A stretch of 16,632 bases of DNA from CAZCDS01 sp964497585 (GCA_964497585.1 CAZCDS010000100.1:1-16632), one strand, 5' to 3'; counted from the first letter of the stretch, positions 1 to 8,183 are shown. The notes: generated by a model not told the origin, from the letters alone. Numbers and translations are program-made.

Positions 1-104
1 AAGCCATATCACACTCCATTAAATTCAACAACTAACTTCTGAGACGGAACACTAGTACAGGTCGGCGGAAACCGTACGAGAATTTATACCGGGCTTTAGC
101 TGTG

Positions 105-1238
105 CTAGGGCCGAGTGTCGTCTGCGGATCTGATCGCTTCTCTTTCCGCCATAAAGCGTTTCCTGTGATCGGCGATGTCAATGGGAGGATGATCCCGTTG
201 CTCTCGTCGTTTGAGGGCAAGTGATTCGGTAGGGCATTTGTGGACGCAGACGCCGCATCCTATGCAGGCGCCCGCCTTGAGCACGGCAACCTTGCCCGTC
301 TTGTTCTGAGCTTCCGCGGACTGCTCGAGGCTGAGGGCGTCCATGGGGCACCTCTTGACGCAGAGCCCGCATCCACTGCAAGTGAACGGGCTCGTCTGCA
401 CCTCATAATTTGAATGGTTCATCGGCTTGGAGTGTTTGAGCACGTGGAAGGCCTCAAGATAGACGCAGCAGCATCGGCAGCAGTTGCAGATGGTGTCCAC
501 TCCAGTTTGCCAGTTTGAGACTGCGTGAAGAAGTCCTGCGTCGGCCGACTTGTCGAGGATCGTCCTCGCCTCCTCTCTGTCGATCTGTCGACCGAGATCA
601 TTATCGATTATGTACCGAGCGTATCTCCCGAAGTGGAGACAGGTCTCGGTTTCATGATCACATGGCGGCTGATCCGGATCGAGCCCTTTCCGATGTCGAC
701 ACGCGCAGGTGGCGACGGCAAACAATTCCTCGTTGTCCAACACCCTCACTACATCTTCATAGGGGAGAATCTCCCGCGGGTCCTCGATTGTCTGGCGAAT
801 CGGCAGCGCTCGCAGTCCTTTGGTGTGAAGACCCTTCCAATTGTCACCGAAACCGTCCAGGTAATATCTGTTGACATGAGGGGCGACTGTTCTGGTCTGC
901 TCGTCGTCGCGGCCTGACCACCAGAAACTGCGAAGGAAAACGAATCGCGCATCGACCAGTCGATATGTGACGGCTGACCCCCTCTTCATACGGAAGAAGA
1001 GTCCTTTCCGAGAGAGTTCGTCCAGCACCGGCGCCAGCTCTTCAGGATCCATGTTCTTCAGCTCGGCGAGTTCTTCGAGGGAACTCTCGACGAAAGGCAA
1101 ACCGGTCAACAACTCCGCCTCTTTCGGCGTGTATCCAGCCTTCATCATGGGCAGCAACTCGTCCGAATTAGGCAAATGACCCCATGATCCCCTCATCCAT
1201 TCGACAAGATCGAGGTATACCTGGTCATCGTCTTTCAT
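105..1238 (-). CDS. Cys-rich 4Fe-4S protein with N-terminal winged-helix-like domain
   Basis: A 377-residue protein. Residues about 25-100 look like a winged-helix fold (predicted helices followed by a basic wing around FFRMKRGSAVTYRL). Two classical ferredoxin motifs lie near the C-terminus: C287-x2-C290-x2-C293-x3-C297P and C325-x2-C328-x2-C331-x3-C335P, together able to bind two [4Fe-4S] clusters. Further upstream are C178/C180/C193/C200 and a dense run, CNCCRCCC, at 251-258, so an additional metal site is likely. No signal peptide or membrane segment is seen, so it should be cytoplasmic. The start is set by GGGGAGGAG six nucleotides before ATG. It is the last gene of the minus-strand block, 525 nt after the molybdenum subunit, so it may be transcribed separately. 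The probable role is electron transfer to or from a reductase (inference); the DNA-binding-like domain leaves a redox-sensing role open. I know of no characterised enzyme with this exact architecture. Confidence 0.82.
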   Translation of the reverse strand: MKDDDQVYLDLVEWMRGSWGHLPNSDELLPMMKAGYTPKEAELLTGLPFVESSLEELAELKNMDPEELAPVLDELSRKGLFFRMKRGSAVTYRLVDARFVFLRSFWWSGRDDEQTRTVAPHVNRYYLDGFGDNWKGLHTKGLRALPIRQTIEDPREILPYEDVVRVLDNEELFAVATCACRHRKGLDPDQPPCDHETETCLHFGRYARYIIDNDLGRQIDREEARTILDKSADAGLLHAVSNWQTGVDTICNCCRCCCVYLEAFHVLKHSKPMNHSNYEVQTSPFTCSGCGLCVKRCPMDALSLEQSAEAQNKTGKVAVLKAGACIGCGVCVHKCPTESLALKRREQRDHPPIDIADHRKRFMAEREAIRSADDTRP

Positions 1239-1763
1239 GGGCGGCTCCTCCCCTTAAGAGTCCTTGTTCGTTCATGCGGCGACATGTGGTGTGCCTGACC
1301 TTTCGAAAAGCTTCCGGGTCTTGATCGATCGATCAAGACCCCATTCGCCCTGCGTCACCTCGTTGTCTTCCCTGAGCCTCCGGGAAACCGACTGTCACCG
1401 TCTCGCTGTAACAGACGATTCCTCACTTCTATACAATCTTACCTCACCATCGTTCCCCTGATGAAGCAGAATCTTGCGCGGCGCTCATAACTCGCGATCC
1501 GCCCGGTAAGTCCTAGTCAAAGAGAAAAGAAGCGCCTTGCTTCACATGAGAGAGCACGCCCCGAGTATCGGCGCTTCTCTCGTCAACCTTCCCTGAAGAG
1601 GGCACCCCGTTCGCCGACGACGTGGAGCCGTCTGGACATGGGAGGGAGAGTGTCCCCAGGAATGCCATGCCCCCCCGCCGGCGTGCGGCGAATCCGTGGC
1701 AATTGGTGTGCTCGCGCATCAGCGTAACGCCGGCTTCCCCCGGGGCCGCCGGATTGAGAGACA
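1239..1763. other. Intergenic gap between Mo subunit and Fe-S protein
   Basis: This stretch of 525 nt has no credible gene; the short frames in it show no family motif and no convincing ribosome binding site. Its one striking content is the perfect palindrome listed separately. I see no clear hairpin-plus-T-run terminator after the molybdenum subunit and no strong sigma-54 core reading into the Fe-S gene. Confidence 0.6.
1316..1341. promoter_or_regulatory. Perfect 26-bp palindrome, candidate operator
   Basis: The left arm GGGTCTTGATCGA (1316-1328) is followed directly by its exact reverse complement (1329-1341) with no loop. It lies 78 nt upstream of the ATG of the Fe-S protein gene on the minus strand. 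Neither side has a T-run, so a terminator is unlikely. A dimeric regulator operator is the natural reading, which is inference. Confidence 0.5.
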
Positions 1764-4112
1764 TCACTCGTTGGCCTTTTTCATTGCCATGAAGAGTCTC
1801 TCCGCGGTCACCGGCAACTCGTTGATTCTCACCCCCGTGGCGTCATATATCGCGTTGAGGATCGCCGGGATCGTGGGAAGGATCGCACCCTCACCGACCT
1901 CTTTCGCCCCGTACGGTCCGTTGGGCTCAACGGTTTCCACGATGATGCTCCGGACGTTCGGCATGTCGAGCGCTGTAGGTATGCGGTATTCCCCTAGGGA
2001 GGCGTTCAGTATGCGTCCACGGGAATCGAATTTCACTTCCTCGAACAGGCATTCACCCAAACCCATGGAGAGCGATCCCTGCATCTGGCCTTCCACCAGA
2101 GTGCGATTGATGGCGAAGCCGCAATCGTGTGCGTCGGTCATGTCGTCCACGGTAACCTCACCCGTTTCCAGGTCCACCGAAACTTCGACCACCTGGGCCG
2201 AACACCCGTAAGCAGGGGAGGTGCCTATGGCAGCGCCCTTGAAATCGCCGCCCAACTTGGGGGGCTTGTACTTGCCTGTGCCTACGATGCTGCCCGCCTT
2301 AAGGTAAGCGAGTCGCGCAGCCTCCCTGAAGGTCAAGTAATCGCCGGAGGGCGGGTCCGTCCACCCGCGATGTTCTTTGATATACATGGCTCTGATATGG
2401 GCGAAATCTCCGGGGGCCCCGTCAAACAGGACATCGCCGTTCCTGAAGGTAATGGAAGAAGGATCACATCCCATTTCCCCAGCAAGGTAACGGACTATTT
2501 GGTCTCGCACTTGCTCGGCCGCCTCCTTGGTGGCGTGTCCGGTCATAAGGGTTTGCCGGCTGGAATACGCGCCCAAATCTACGCTCAGCTCAGTATCACC
2601 GGAAGTCACCCGGACGTTATCCAATGGTATTCCAAGGGTTTCAGCTGCTATCATTGCCATGACGGTGTCGGAACCTTGACCGATTTCTGCCGAACCTGTA
2701 AGGACGTGTGCGATTCCGCCGTCTTCACTGAGTCTTATCACCACCGTGGAATGGTACGTGTCCGACCGGTATATGGGATAGCCCGCACCTGAAACGAAGA
2801 ATCCGCAGGCCATACCGATTCCCTTGCCTTTGGGCAGTTTTCCCTTCTTGGCGTTCCAATCGGATTCGTCGCGTATGGCCTCAACACACTCCCTGAGTCC
2901 AAGACTGGACGTATCCAGTTGGTTGACGGTTCTGTCTCCCGTGCTCATGATGTTTTTCAGACGCATTTCGATTGGGTCGATTCCCAATTCTTCCGCTATC
3001 ATATCCACCAATTGTTCAATCGCGGCGCGATGGGCCACACCTCCGTGGCCCCTCTGGGCACCGCACGTGGGTTTGTTCGTGTAGGCCCTGTATCCGTCGT
3101 ACTGCATGGCCTTCAGCCGGTACGGACCCCCGAGGAGCGAACCGGCATAATAGACGGTGGCTATGCCGAAGCTGGTATAGGCGCCTCCGTCGAGCACGGC
3201 CTTGTTCCGGAGGGCCAGCATGGTCCCGTCCTTCTTAACGCCGAGAGTCATCTCGCAATAGAACTGGTGTCGAGCCCGGCTATGGAGGAACACCTGTTCT
3301 CTTGTGTACGTCATCTTCACCGGTTTGCCGGTCTCCCTGGCGAGCAGAGCGCAACTCATTTCCAAAGGAGTCGCCTCGGCCTTGGGACCGAATCCGCCCC
3401 CCACAAACGGCTTCACCACCCGCACGTTGCCCACGGGGATTTGCAGGACCATTGCGACGGTCCGCATGACATAGTGAGGGACCTGGGTGGACGAATGAAG
3501 CGTAAGTCTCCCATCCAGGTCGAAAACCGCCAAACAGGAATGGGGTTCGAGAAACGCGGCGTCTTGTCGCTTGTTGAGAAAGGTGTTGCTAAGGACGAGA
3601 TCGCATTCATCGAACGCCGCGCTGGTGTCCCCGAATTCCTGATGAACTTCACCGTTGATATTACGCGGGAACTCATCGTGGAGCTGCGGAGCCCCTTCCT
3701 CCATGGCTTCGAACATGTCGAATACGGCAGGCAGCTCTTCATAGTCCACTTTAATAAGGTTCAATGCCTCCTGCGCCGTCTCTTGATCAACTGCCGCGAC
3801 TGCTGCGATTTCGTCTCCCACGTAGCGCACCTTCTCGTGTGCGAAGAGCGTTTCGTCGTAGCGGGCCGGAGAGACGCCGTACTTGACGAGCCCTGCTTCC
3901 TTTGCCGTCACCACAGCTCGCACGCCGGGAAGCTTCCGTGCCCTGGACGCGTCCAGGTGGAGAATCTTCGCATGGGCCACGGGGCTCTGAAATATGGCTG
4001 CGTGGAGCATTCCCGGCATGCTCAGGTCGTCGGCGTACTTGGCCTGGCCGGTGGCCTTCGCGGGCCCGTCCAGCCGAGGGGCTCTGGTGTTGAGAACCTG
4101 GAACTCGCTCAT
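1764..4112 (-). CDS. Xanthine-dehydrogenase-family molybdenum subunit (4-hydroxybenzoyl-CoA reductase alpha-like)
   Basis: A 782-residue large subunit that holds the molybdopterin cofactor of a three-subunit enzyme. Visible family motifs are the N-terminal oxidase a/b domain (PRLDGPAKATGQAKYADDL, 12-30), SSTQVPH (207-213), the GGGFG cofactor loop (238-242), CGAQRGHG (350-357), EIGQGSDT (476-483), and GEGAILP (740-746), whose E741 matches the catalytic Glu of the family. The CGAQRGHG loop lacks the AYxCSFR signature of form I CO dehydrogenase, so CO oxidation is unlikely. The reading frame stays open upstream to 4349, but the true start is the ATG at 4112: GGGAGGTG lies seven nucleotides before it, and it begins one nucleotide after the stop of the small subunit, implying translational coupling. 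In a phenol/benzoyl-CoA context, reductive dehydroxylation of 4-hydroxybenzoyl-CoA is the leading candidate reaction, but hydroxylation of another aromatic or N-heterocycle is possible; see the FAD subunit. Confidence 0.88.
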   Translation of the reverse strand: MSEFQVLNTRAPRLDGPAKATGQAKYADDLSMPGMLHAAIFQSPVAHAKILHLDASRARKLPGVRAVVTAKEAGLVKYGVSPARYDETLFAHEKVRYVGDEIAAVAAVDQETAQEALNLIKVDYEELPAVFDMFEAMEEGAPQLHDEFPRNINGEVHQEFGDTSAAFDECDLVLSNTFLNKRQDAAFLEPHSCLAVFDLDGRLTLHSSTQVPHYVMRTVAMVLQIPVGNVRVVKPFVGGGFGPKAEATPLEMSCALLARETGKPVKMTYTREQVFLHSRARHQFYCEMTLGVKKDGTMLALRNKAVLDGGAYTSFGIATVYYAGSLLGGPYRLKAMQYDGYRAYTNKPTCGAQRGHGGVAHRAAIEQLVDMIAEELGIDPIEMRLKNIMSTGDRTVNQLDTSSLGLRECVEAIRDESDWNAKKGKLPKGKGIGMACGFFVSGAGYPIYRSDTYHSTVVIRLSEDGGIAHVLTGSAEIGQGSDTVMAMIAAETLGIPLDNVRVTSGDTELSVDLGAYSSRQTLMTGHATKEAAEQVRDQIVRYLAGEMGCDPSSITFRNGDVLFDGAPGDFAHIRAMYIKEHRGWTDPPSGDYLTFREAARLAYLKAGSIVGTGKYKPPKLGGDFKGAAIGTSPAYGCSAQVVEVSVDLETGEVTVDDMTDAHDCGFAINRTLVEGQMQGSLSMGLGECLFEEVKFDSRGRILNASLGEYRIPTALDMPNVRSIIVETVEPNGPYGAKEVGEGAILPTIPAILNAIYDATGVRINELPVTAERLFMAMKKANE

Positions 4113-4113
4113 T

Positions 4114-4596
4114 TCACGACACCTCCCTTCCCTCAACGGCTTTGGCCGCTTCCTGTATGGCCTGGACGATCTTCTGATAACCGGTGCACCTGCAAAGATT
4201 TCCGGAGATCGCCGTGCGGATTTCTCGTTCTGTGGGCTTGGGATTGGCTTCCAAAAGGGCCTTGGCGGAAAGAATCGTGCCGGGAGTGCAGAAGCCGCAT
4301 TGTATTGCGCCGTTGTCCACGAACGCCTGCTGGATCGGGTGAAGCTCACCGTTTTCTGCGAGCCCTTCTATTGTCAGCACCTCACAGCCTGCTGCTTGAA
4401 CAGCGAGAACGAGACAGGAATTCACCGGTTTGCCGTCGAGAATGACCGTGCAGGCGCCACAATCACCGAGGCCGCAGCCGTGTTTCGTGCCTGTTAGTCC
4501 CAGATCTTCCCTGAGAAACTGCACAAGTGTCCGGTTCGGCTCAACCGCAGCCTCCACCGGTTCACCGTTGACAGTCAATTGCAGAATCGTTTTCAT
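4114..4596 (-). CDS. [2Fe-2S] small subunit of the molybdenum enzyme
   Basis: A 160-residue CoxS/HcrC-type subunit, the usual size for the family. The N-terminal plant-ferredoxin domain has C41, C46, C49 (CGLGDCGAC) and C61, binding one [2Fe-2S] cluster. The C-terminal helical domain has C100-x2-C103 (CGFC) and C135-x-C137 (CRC), binding the second cluster near the molybdenum cofactor. All eight ligands are present, so the electron path between the Mo and FAD subunits looks intact. GGAGAG lies seven nucleotides before the ATG. The gene sits 34 nt after the FAD subunit and its stop is one nucleotide from the ATG of the molybdenum subunit, so the three form one operon in FAD-FeS-Mo order, as in coxMSL. 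Confidence 0.93.
   Translation of the reverse strand: MKTILQLTVNGEPVEAAVEPNRTLVQFLREDLGLTGTKHGCGLGDCGACTVILDGKPVNSCLVLAVQAAGCEVLTIEGLAENGELHPIQQAFVDNGAIQCGFCTPGTILSAKALLEANPKPTEREIRTAISGNLCRCTGYQKIVQAIQEAAKAVEGREVS
4120..4127 (-). promoter_or_regulatory. Ribosome binding site that fixes the start of the Mo subunit
   Basis: On the minus strand GGGAGGTG stands seven nucleotides before the ATG at 4112, inside the last codons of the small-subunit gene. It rules out the much longer in-frame extension of the molybdenum subunit, which would overlap half of the small-subunit gene in another frame. Confidence 0.75.
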
Positions 4597-4630
4597 CGTA
4601 TCACTCTCCAGGAATCAGATTTCAGTGGTA

Positions 4631-5524
4631 TCACGACGACGGTTTCCAGGCTTGCGCTTGTCGGAGCGCCTGGCCCAGCGCCCTCTTCACCAGGACCTCG
4701 ATCATCATGCACCGGTACTCCATCGTGCCCCTATGGTCCGTGATGGGGCTGCACATTCCGACGCCAACTTCTCCGGCCTGCTTGAACAGATCTTCGGACG
4801 GGGTTTGTCCCACAAGCAGCTCTTCGGCAGCGTAAGCCCGGACCGGAGTCGGAGCCACCGCGCCCAACGCTATTCGTGCGGCGGTTATGGGACCGTCGGG
4901 TGATTCAAGCGTCAGGGTAGTGGCCACGTTCACCATGGAAATCTCTAAGGTTTTTCTGGTCCCGAGCTTTATGAAGGATCCGCCGCTCCAAGGAGGGGGA
5001 GTGTCCATGTTTAGCGAAACCATCAGTTCGTTGGCCTGGATGGAAGACTCTCCCGGACCACGGAAGAATTCGTTGACCGAAACGTCCCGTTCGCTAGAGG
5101 CGCTTTTGAGTTTCAAGGTCGCGTTAAGCACCATGCAGGCAGGAGCAAGATCCGCCGCAGGACGTGCATTGACTAGGTTCCCGCCTACGGTTGCCCTATT
5201 TCTTATCATGGGGGCTCCGAGTCGTCCTCCGGCTAGGGCTAGGGGGGTGAATCGGTCCAGCAACAGCTCGTTGCGGGACAGGGCGGCGGCGGTCACCCCG
5301 GCGCCGACGGTTATGGCATGGCCGTTTCTCGGAATAATGGAGTCCATGCCGGGGATGCGGGCAATGGATATCACGTGCGAGGCCCGCTCGACATGAAGTT
5401 TCATCCGAACCAGAAGGTCCGTTCCGCCGGCAAGCACTTTGGCTTTGCCACCCAGTTCCGACAGCAGCCGCAAGGCCTCTTCAAGCGTATCGGGTTCATG
5501 GTATTCAAATCTCGGTAGGAGCAT
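4631..5524 (-). CDS. FAD-binding subunit of the molybdenum enzyme
   Basis: A 297-residue CoxM/HcrB-type medium subunit. The FAD contacts are AGGTDLL (32-38) and TVGGNLVNARPAADLAPA (112-129), followed by the usual C-terminal CO_deh_flav_C-like domain (about 190-290). The start is set by AGGAGG six nucleotides upstream of the ATG. True 4-hydroxybenzoyl-CoA reductases carry an insertion of about 40 residues with four cysteines right after the GGNL motif, holding an extra [4Fe-4S] cluster thought to allow low-potential electron entry. Here the sequence runs straight from GGNL to ADLAPAC, and the whole protein has only three cysteines (130, 258, 272), so that cluster is absent. Either this is an atypical reductase using another electron entry, or an ordinary hydroxylating dehydrogenase. 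It is the first gene of the three-gene operon and follows a 452-nt gap. Confidence 0.9.
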   Translation of the reverse strand: MLLPRFEYHEPDTLEEALRLLSELGGKAKVLAGGTDLLVRMKLHVERASHVISIARIPGMDSIIPRNGHAITVGAGVTAAALSRNELLLDRFTPLALAGGRLGAPMIRNRATVGGNLVNARPAADLAPACMVLNATLKLKSASSERDVSVNEFFRGPGESSIQANELMVSLNMDTPPPWSGGSFIKLGTRKTLEISMVNVATTLTLESPDGPITAARIALGAVAPTPVRAYAAEELLVGQTPSEDLFKQAGEVGVGMCSPITDHRGTMEYRCMMIEVLVKRALGQALRQAQAWKPSS

Positions 5525-5976
5525 TTTCTTCCTCCTATCATCAGAAGAATCGGTAGTGTTCAGATCAGAAACATCAGCCGGAATGCCGTTCAGTCACACA
5601 AAATCGTGAGCAAAGGCGCCACTCTCACGCGGGTCAGCACCACAAGCCCAAGTGGTTCGACGATCTGTTGCGGGCAGGAGACGCGGGAGATAACGCATCG
5701 GTGCCCACATTGTGTGCTCGGGGTCCTTCGAACGTATCATTCGATAACTCGTCGAAGTTCCCGAGAGCGGAGGAACCGTACGATAGACCTTCACTCCCGA
5801 GTGGTCCTTAGCAACCTGCAATGGTGCTCCGTGGCCACAGGAGAGGCCGACTCGAGGAAGAAAGTCTCTCGTGTCCTACGACAACCTTAGGCCACAATAA
5901 ACGATTGTCCGATGTCGGCCACTGTCCTCATATACCCGTGTATCGAACCACCCAGTATAGGGTCGGCTGGCAACTC
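5525..5976. other. Intergenic gap upstream of the Mo-enzyme operon
   Basis: Apart from the ribosome binding site for the FAD subunit (5531-5536) I see no gene, RNA or strong repeat in these 452 nt. A search by eye of the minus strand for GG-N10-GC with TGGCAC/TTGC flanks gave no match, so this operon either has another promoter type or is read from further upstream. Confidence 0.5.
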
Positions 5977-6621
5977 TCACGATGATGAAGAAGCTTCGAG
6001 GATCTCAAATCCCCCTTTCCGGAACGCGTCAAGGATCTCTTGGGGATTATCGCATTGAAGCCGCAGCACCAACAGATCGTGGCCGCCGCCATCCTTCACG
6101 GTGAAAATGGAACGGGCTATGGCTCCGAGATCGTCGACGATCTTCAGTATGCTCGTCAGCGTGCCCTTTTCCACCTTCACCCCTTGTAAGGTGATTTCGG
6201 TGCGTTCTTCTCCCGCCTCGAGAATCTTGAAAAGAGTCACGAAGATCTCGCGATCGGACACGAGGCCCACCACCTTGTCCCCGTCCATAACCGGAAAACT
6301 GCTCACCTTATGCTGCCTGCCCTTGAGGAGCACCTCTCCCACGGTATTGTCCACGGACACGGTCAAGGGCATACGCACCATGAGATCCTTGACTTGGAGC
6401 TTGTTGCAGAAGTAGTTCATCTCGCAGAGATCGCCGCTTCCGCTGACGCAGAGAGCGGCCTCACTGAGATCGCGCCTATGAAGCACACCGCGCAGTCGCC
6501 CCTCATCCACTACCGGAATAATCTTGAGGTTGTGTTCTCTGATCAACAATTCCGCCTCCGTAGCAAGAGCTTCGCTGTCTACGGAAACCTGCACCGGCAG
6601 CATCCAGTTTCTGATGTACAT
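5977..6621 (-). CDS. CBS-CBS-ACT protein, phenylphosphate synthase subunit C-like
   Basis: A 214-residue soluble protein. CBS domain 1 spans about 4-56 (LKIIPVVDEGRLRGVLHRRDL) and CBS domain 2 about 76-132 (VSSFPVMDGDKVVGLVSDREI). An ACT-like C-terminal segment covers about 141-209 (ending CDNPQEILDAFRKGGFEIL). Such proteins bind adenine nucleotides and regulate partners. In the phenylphosphate synthase of Thauera aromatica, the third, 24-kDa subunit is a two-CBS-domain protein that stimulates the other two; this protein has the same size and lies next to a subunit-B-like gene. AGGAAGG is five nucleotides before the ATG. The generic alternative is an AcuB-like regulator of unrelated function. 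The link to phenol rests on context, and the C-terminal ACT-like part is an inference from pattern only. Confidence 0.72.
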   Translation of the reverse strand: MYIRNWMLPVQVSVDSEALATEAELLIREHNLKIIPVVDEGRLRGVLHRRDLSEAALCVSGSGDLCEMNYFCNKLQVKDLMVRMPLTVSVDNTVGEVLLKGRQHKVSSFPVMDGDKVVGLVSDREIFVTLFKILEAGEERTEITLQGVKVEKGTLTSILKIVDDLGAIARSIFTVKDGGGHDLLVLRLQCDNPQEILDAFRKGGFEILEASSSS

Positions 6622-7103
6622 GATTGCCTTCCTGTTTCAGATCCAAATGCAGGAAAGGATCCCTTCCTCTTGATTGGCCTTCCCCACCATCGCAGTTATC
6701 GACCACACGATGAATATCGAGGATCGAAATGAAACACATTCACGGCCTCGAATTGCGTAGTGCCTCGCCACGCGCGCAACGAACTGTTGCACCGCGATCC
6801 TGGTTTGCTCGCCGACCGGTCCCGGACAGAGTATCCGAAAAGGCCATCACACAGACTGAAGGAACGCCTATTTCGGAGATCATTTACTAACGGACCATCC
6901 TAACTTTGAGGTTCCCCGTGTCTCCGGTCTATGGCCGCGCGATCCAGACACTCACATTCGCAAATCCGTCTCTTCGCGGGATTGCCGTCAAGGGTCCCGC
7001 TTCGGCATCCGCCTCCGGGCACTCGACGCAATACCTCATCCCTCTTCCCAGCGAGAGCGAAGCATGCGGTCATCCTTCAGCAGCGTTAATCACCCTCACC
7101 GTG
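6622..7103. other. Intergenic gap between ppsB-like and CBS genes
   Basis: A gap of 482 nt without a credible gene. A degenerate GG-N10-GC match on the minus strand (GG at 6661-6662, GC at 6649-6650) sits at the same distance from its gene as the better sigma-54 site of the ppsB-like gene. However, its -24 box keeps only GG and the final C, so I do not call it. No terminator is evident after the ppsB-like gene. Confidence 0.45.
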
Positions 7104-8183
7104 CTATTTGAGCTTTTTTCCCTTCAAAGCAGTTGCCACAATGTGATCCAGCGGGTCCTTCCTGCGCGCCACCACGGGTTCTGCCTTTTCTTGAGTCCAG
7201 ACGGTCTCGGGACGGCTCTGGAGGATGAAGATCTCTCCCTTGTAAGGCAGGGATTTTTCCGTAGCCCATTCGATATCCATGGGCTTGCCGTAATACTTCT
7301 CTATTCTCTTGCCAAACTTGGCGAGCTCCTGAATCTCCTCGTCCAAGAGGCTCTGTTCTTGCCTTCGTTCTGAACCAACCTCAAGCTTCCTGACTTCATC
7401 CGTCGCCGGATCGGTTGTGTAATAGATTGTCTTTTCGGATATGCTTCGTTTCACGATTTCTCCGGTTATCTTGTTCACCTGGAACTGATCGGGGGTCACT
7501 TCTCCTGATACCACGCTCTCCCCAAATCCCCAGTTTGAATCAATTACCACCGTCGCCGGATCACCGGTTAAGGGATTGAGTGTGAACATGACGCCCGCGG
7601 TAAAGGATCGGACCATCTTCTGAACGGCCACGCTTATCAGGACCGTCGAATGATCGAATCCCATTCTGATCCGGTATGAAATGGCGCGAGGCGTGAAGAG
7701 GCTACTCCAACATGTGCGTACTCTGTTCAGGACGTCCCCGACTCCTCGCACCCAGAGATAGGTCTCCTGTTGACCGGCAAAACTCGCACCAGGAAGGTCC
7801 TCCGCTGTGGCTGAAGATCGTACCGCGACAGGAGCTGCGGGGGTTCTCACACGGCGGCCCAGTTCCCGATATTTCGAAGCTATAACGTCTTCCAAATACT
7901 CGCTGACGATTCCGTTCTCTATGAGGCTTCTGATCTCCTCGGATGCCTTGTCTATTGCCTGGACGTCGGAGTGGCCCAAGCCCTTCAGTCTATCGATTAC
8001 CTTCTCCGTGAGACCGTTTTCGTCAAGGAAGCGCTGATAGCAATGAGTGGTTATCGCGAAGCCGGGGGGAACCGGAATTTTAGCTCTCAACAATTCCCCG
8101 AGGCTCGCGCACTTGCCGCCGACTATGTTAACCATGCTTAAGTCGCATGCCTCGAAGGGGATTACATACTCGAACGTATCCAT
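7104..8183 (-). CDS. ppsB: PEP-synthase-type ATP-binding domain protein, phenylphosphate synthase subunit B-like
   Basis: A 359-residue protein consisting only of the N-terminal PEP synthase/pyruvate phosphate dikinase domain. Motifs are GGKCASLGEL (22-31), PPGFAITT (39-46), AVRSSATAEDLPGASFAGQQ (120-139), GVMFTLNPLTGDP (197-209), GFGESVVSGEVTPDQF (219-234), DIEWA (303-307) and ILQSRPET (320-327). The phospho-His swivel domain and the PEP/pyruvate barrel are both missing, about half the length of a full PEP synthase. Phenylphosphate synthase, which converts phenol with ATP to phenylphosphate, AMP and Pi, is split in this way: subunit B (about 40 kDa) is the ATP-binding half and subunit A carries the His. 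Size and the neighbouring CBS gene fit subunit B. TGGAGGA lies seven nucleotides before the ATG and a sigma-54-type promoter lies just upstream. Subunit A is not in the window. A stand-alone ATP-binding domain for another phosphotransferase is the alternative. Confidence 0.75.
   Translation of the reverse strand: MDTFEYVIPFEACDLSMVNIVGGKCASLGELLRAKIPVPPGFAITTHCYQRFLDENGLTEKVIDRLKGLGHSDVQAIDKASEEIRSLIENGIVSEYLEDVIASKYRELGRRVRTPAAPVAVRSSATAEDLPGASFAGQQETYLWVRGVGDVLNRVRTCWSSLFTPRAISYRIRMGFDHSTVLISVAVQKMVRSFTAGVMFTLNPLTGDPATVVIDSNWGFGESVVSGEVTPDQFQVNKITGEIVKRSISEKTIYYTTDPATDEVRKLEVGSERRQEQSLLDEEIQELAKFGKRIEKYYGKPMDIEWATEKSLPYKGEIFILQSRPETVWTQEKAEPVVARRKDPLDHIVATALKGKKLK

Noticed and set aside
4113..4349. 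N-terminal extension of the Mo subunit by 79 residues
   Set aside because: It overlaps the C-terminal half of the small-subunit gene in another frame, is rich in Arg, Ser and Pro, and has no ribosome binding site as good as the one before the ATG at 4112.
2919..4445. Open frame of about 500 codons on the plus strand opposite the Mo and small subunits
   Set aside because: It lies antisense to two genes with clear family motifs, shows no domain of its own and has a composition typical of a mirrored frame in GC-rich coding DNA.
5862..5874. 13-nt identity (AAGTCTCTCGTGT) between the region upstream of the FAD gene and the had leader (12057-12069)
   Set aside because: About two such 13-nt matches are expected by chance in a sequence of this length, and the hairpin partner of the had copy is not present at the first site.
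6649..6662. Possible sigma-54 promoter of the CBS gene
   Set aside because: The spacing is right and the position is attractive, but the -24 box (GGGATC) keeps only GG and the final C of TGGCAC.
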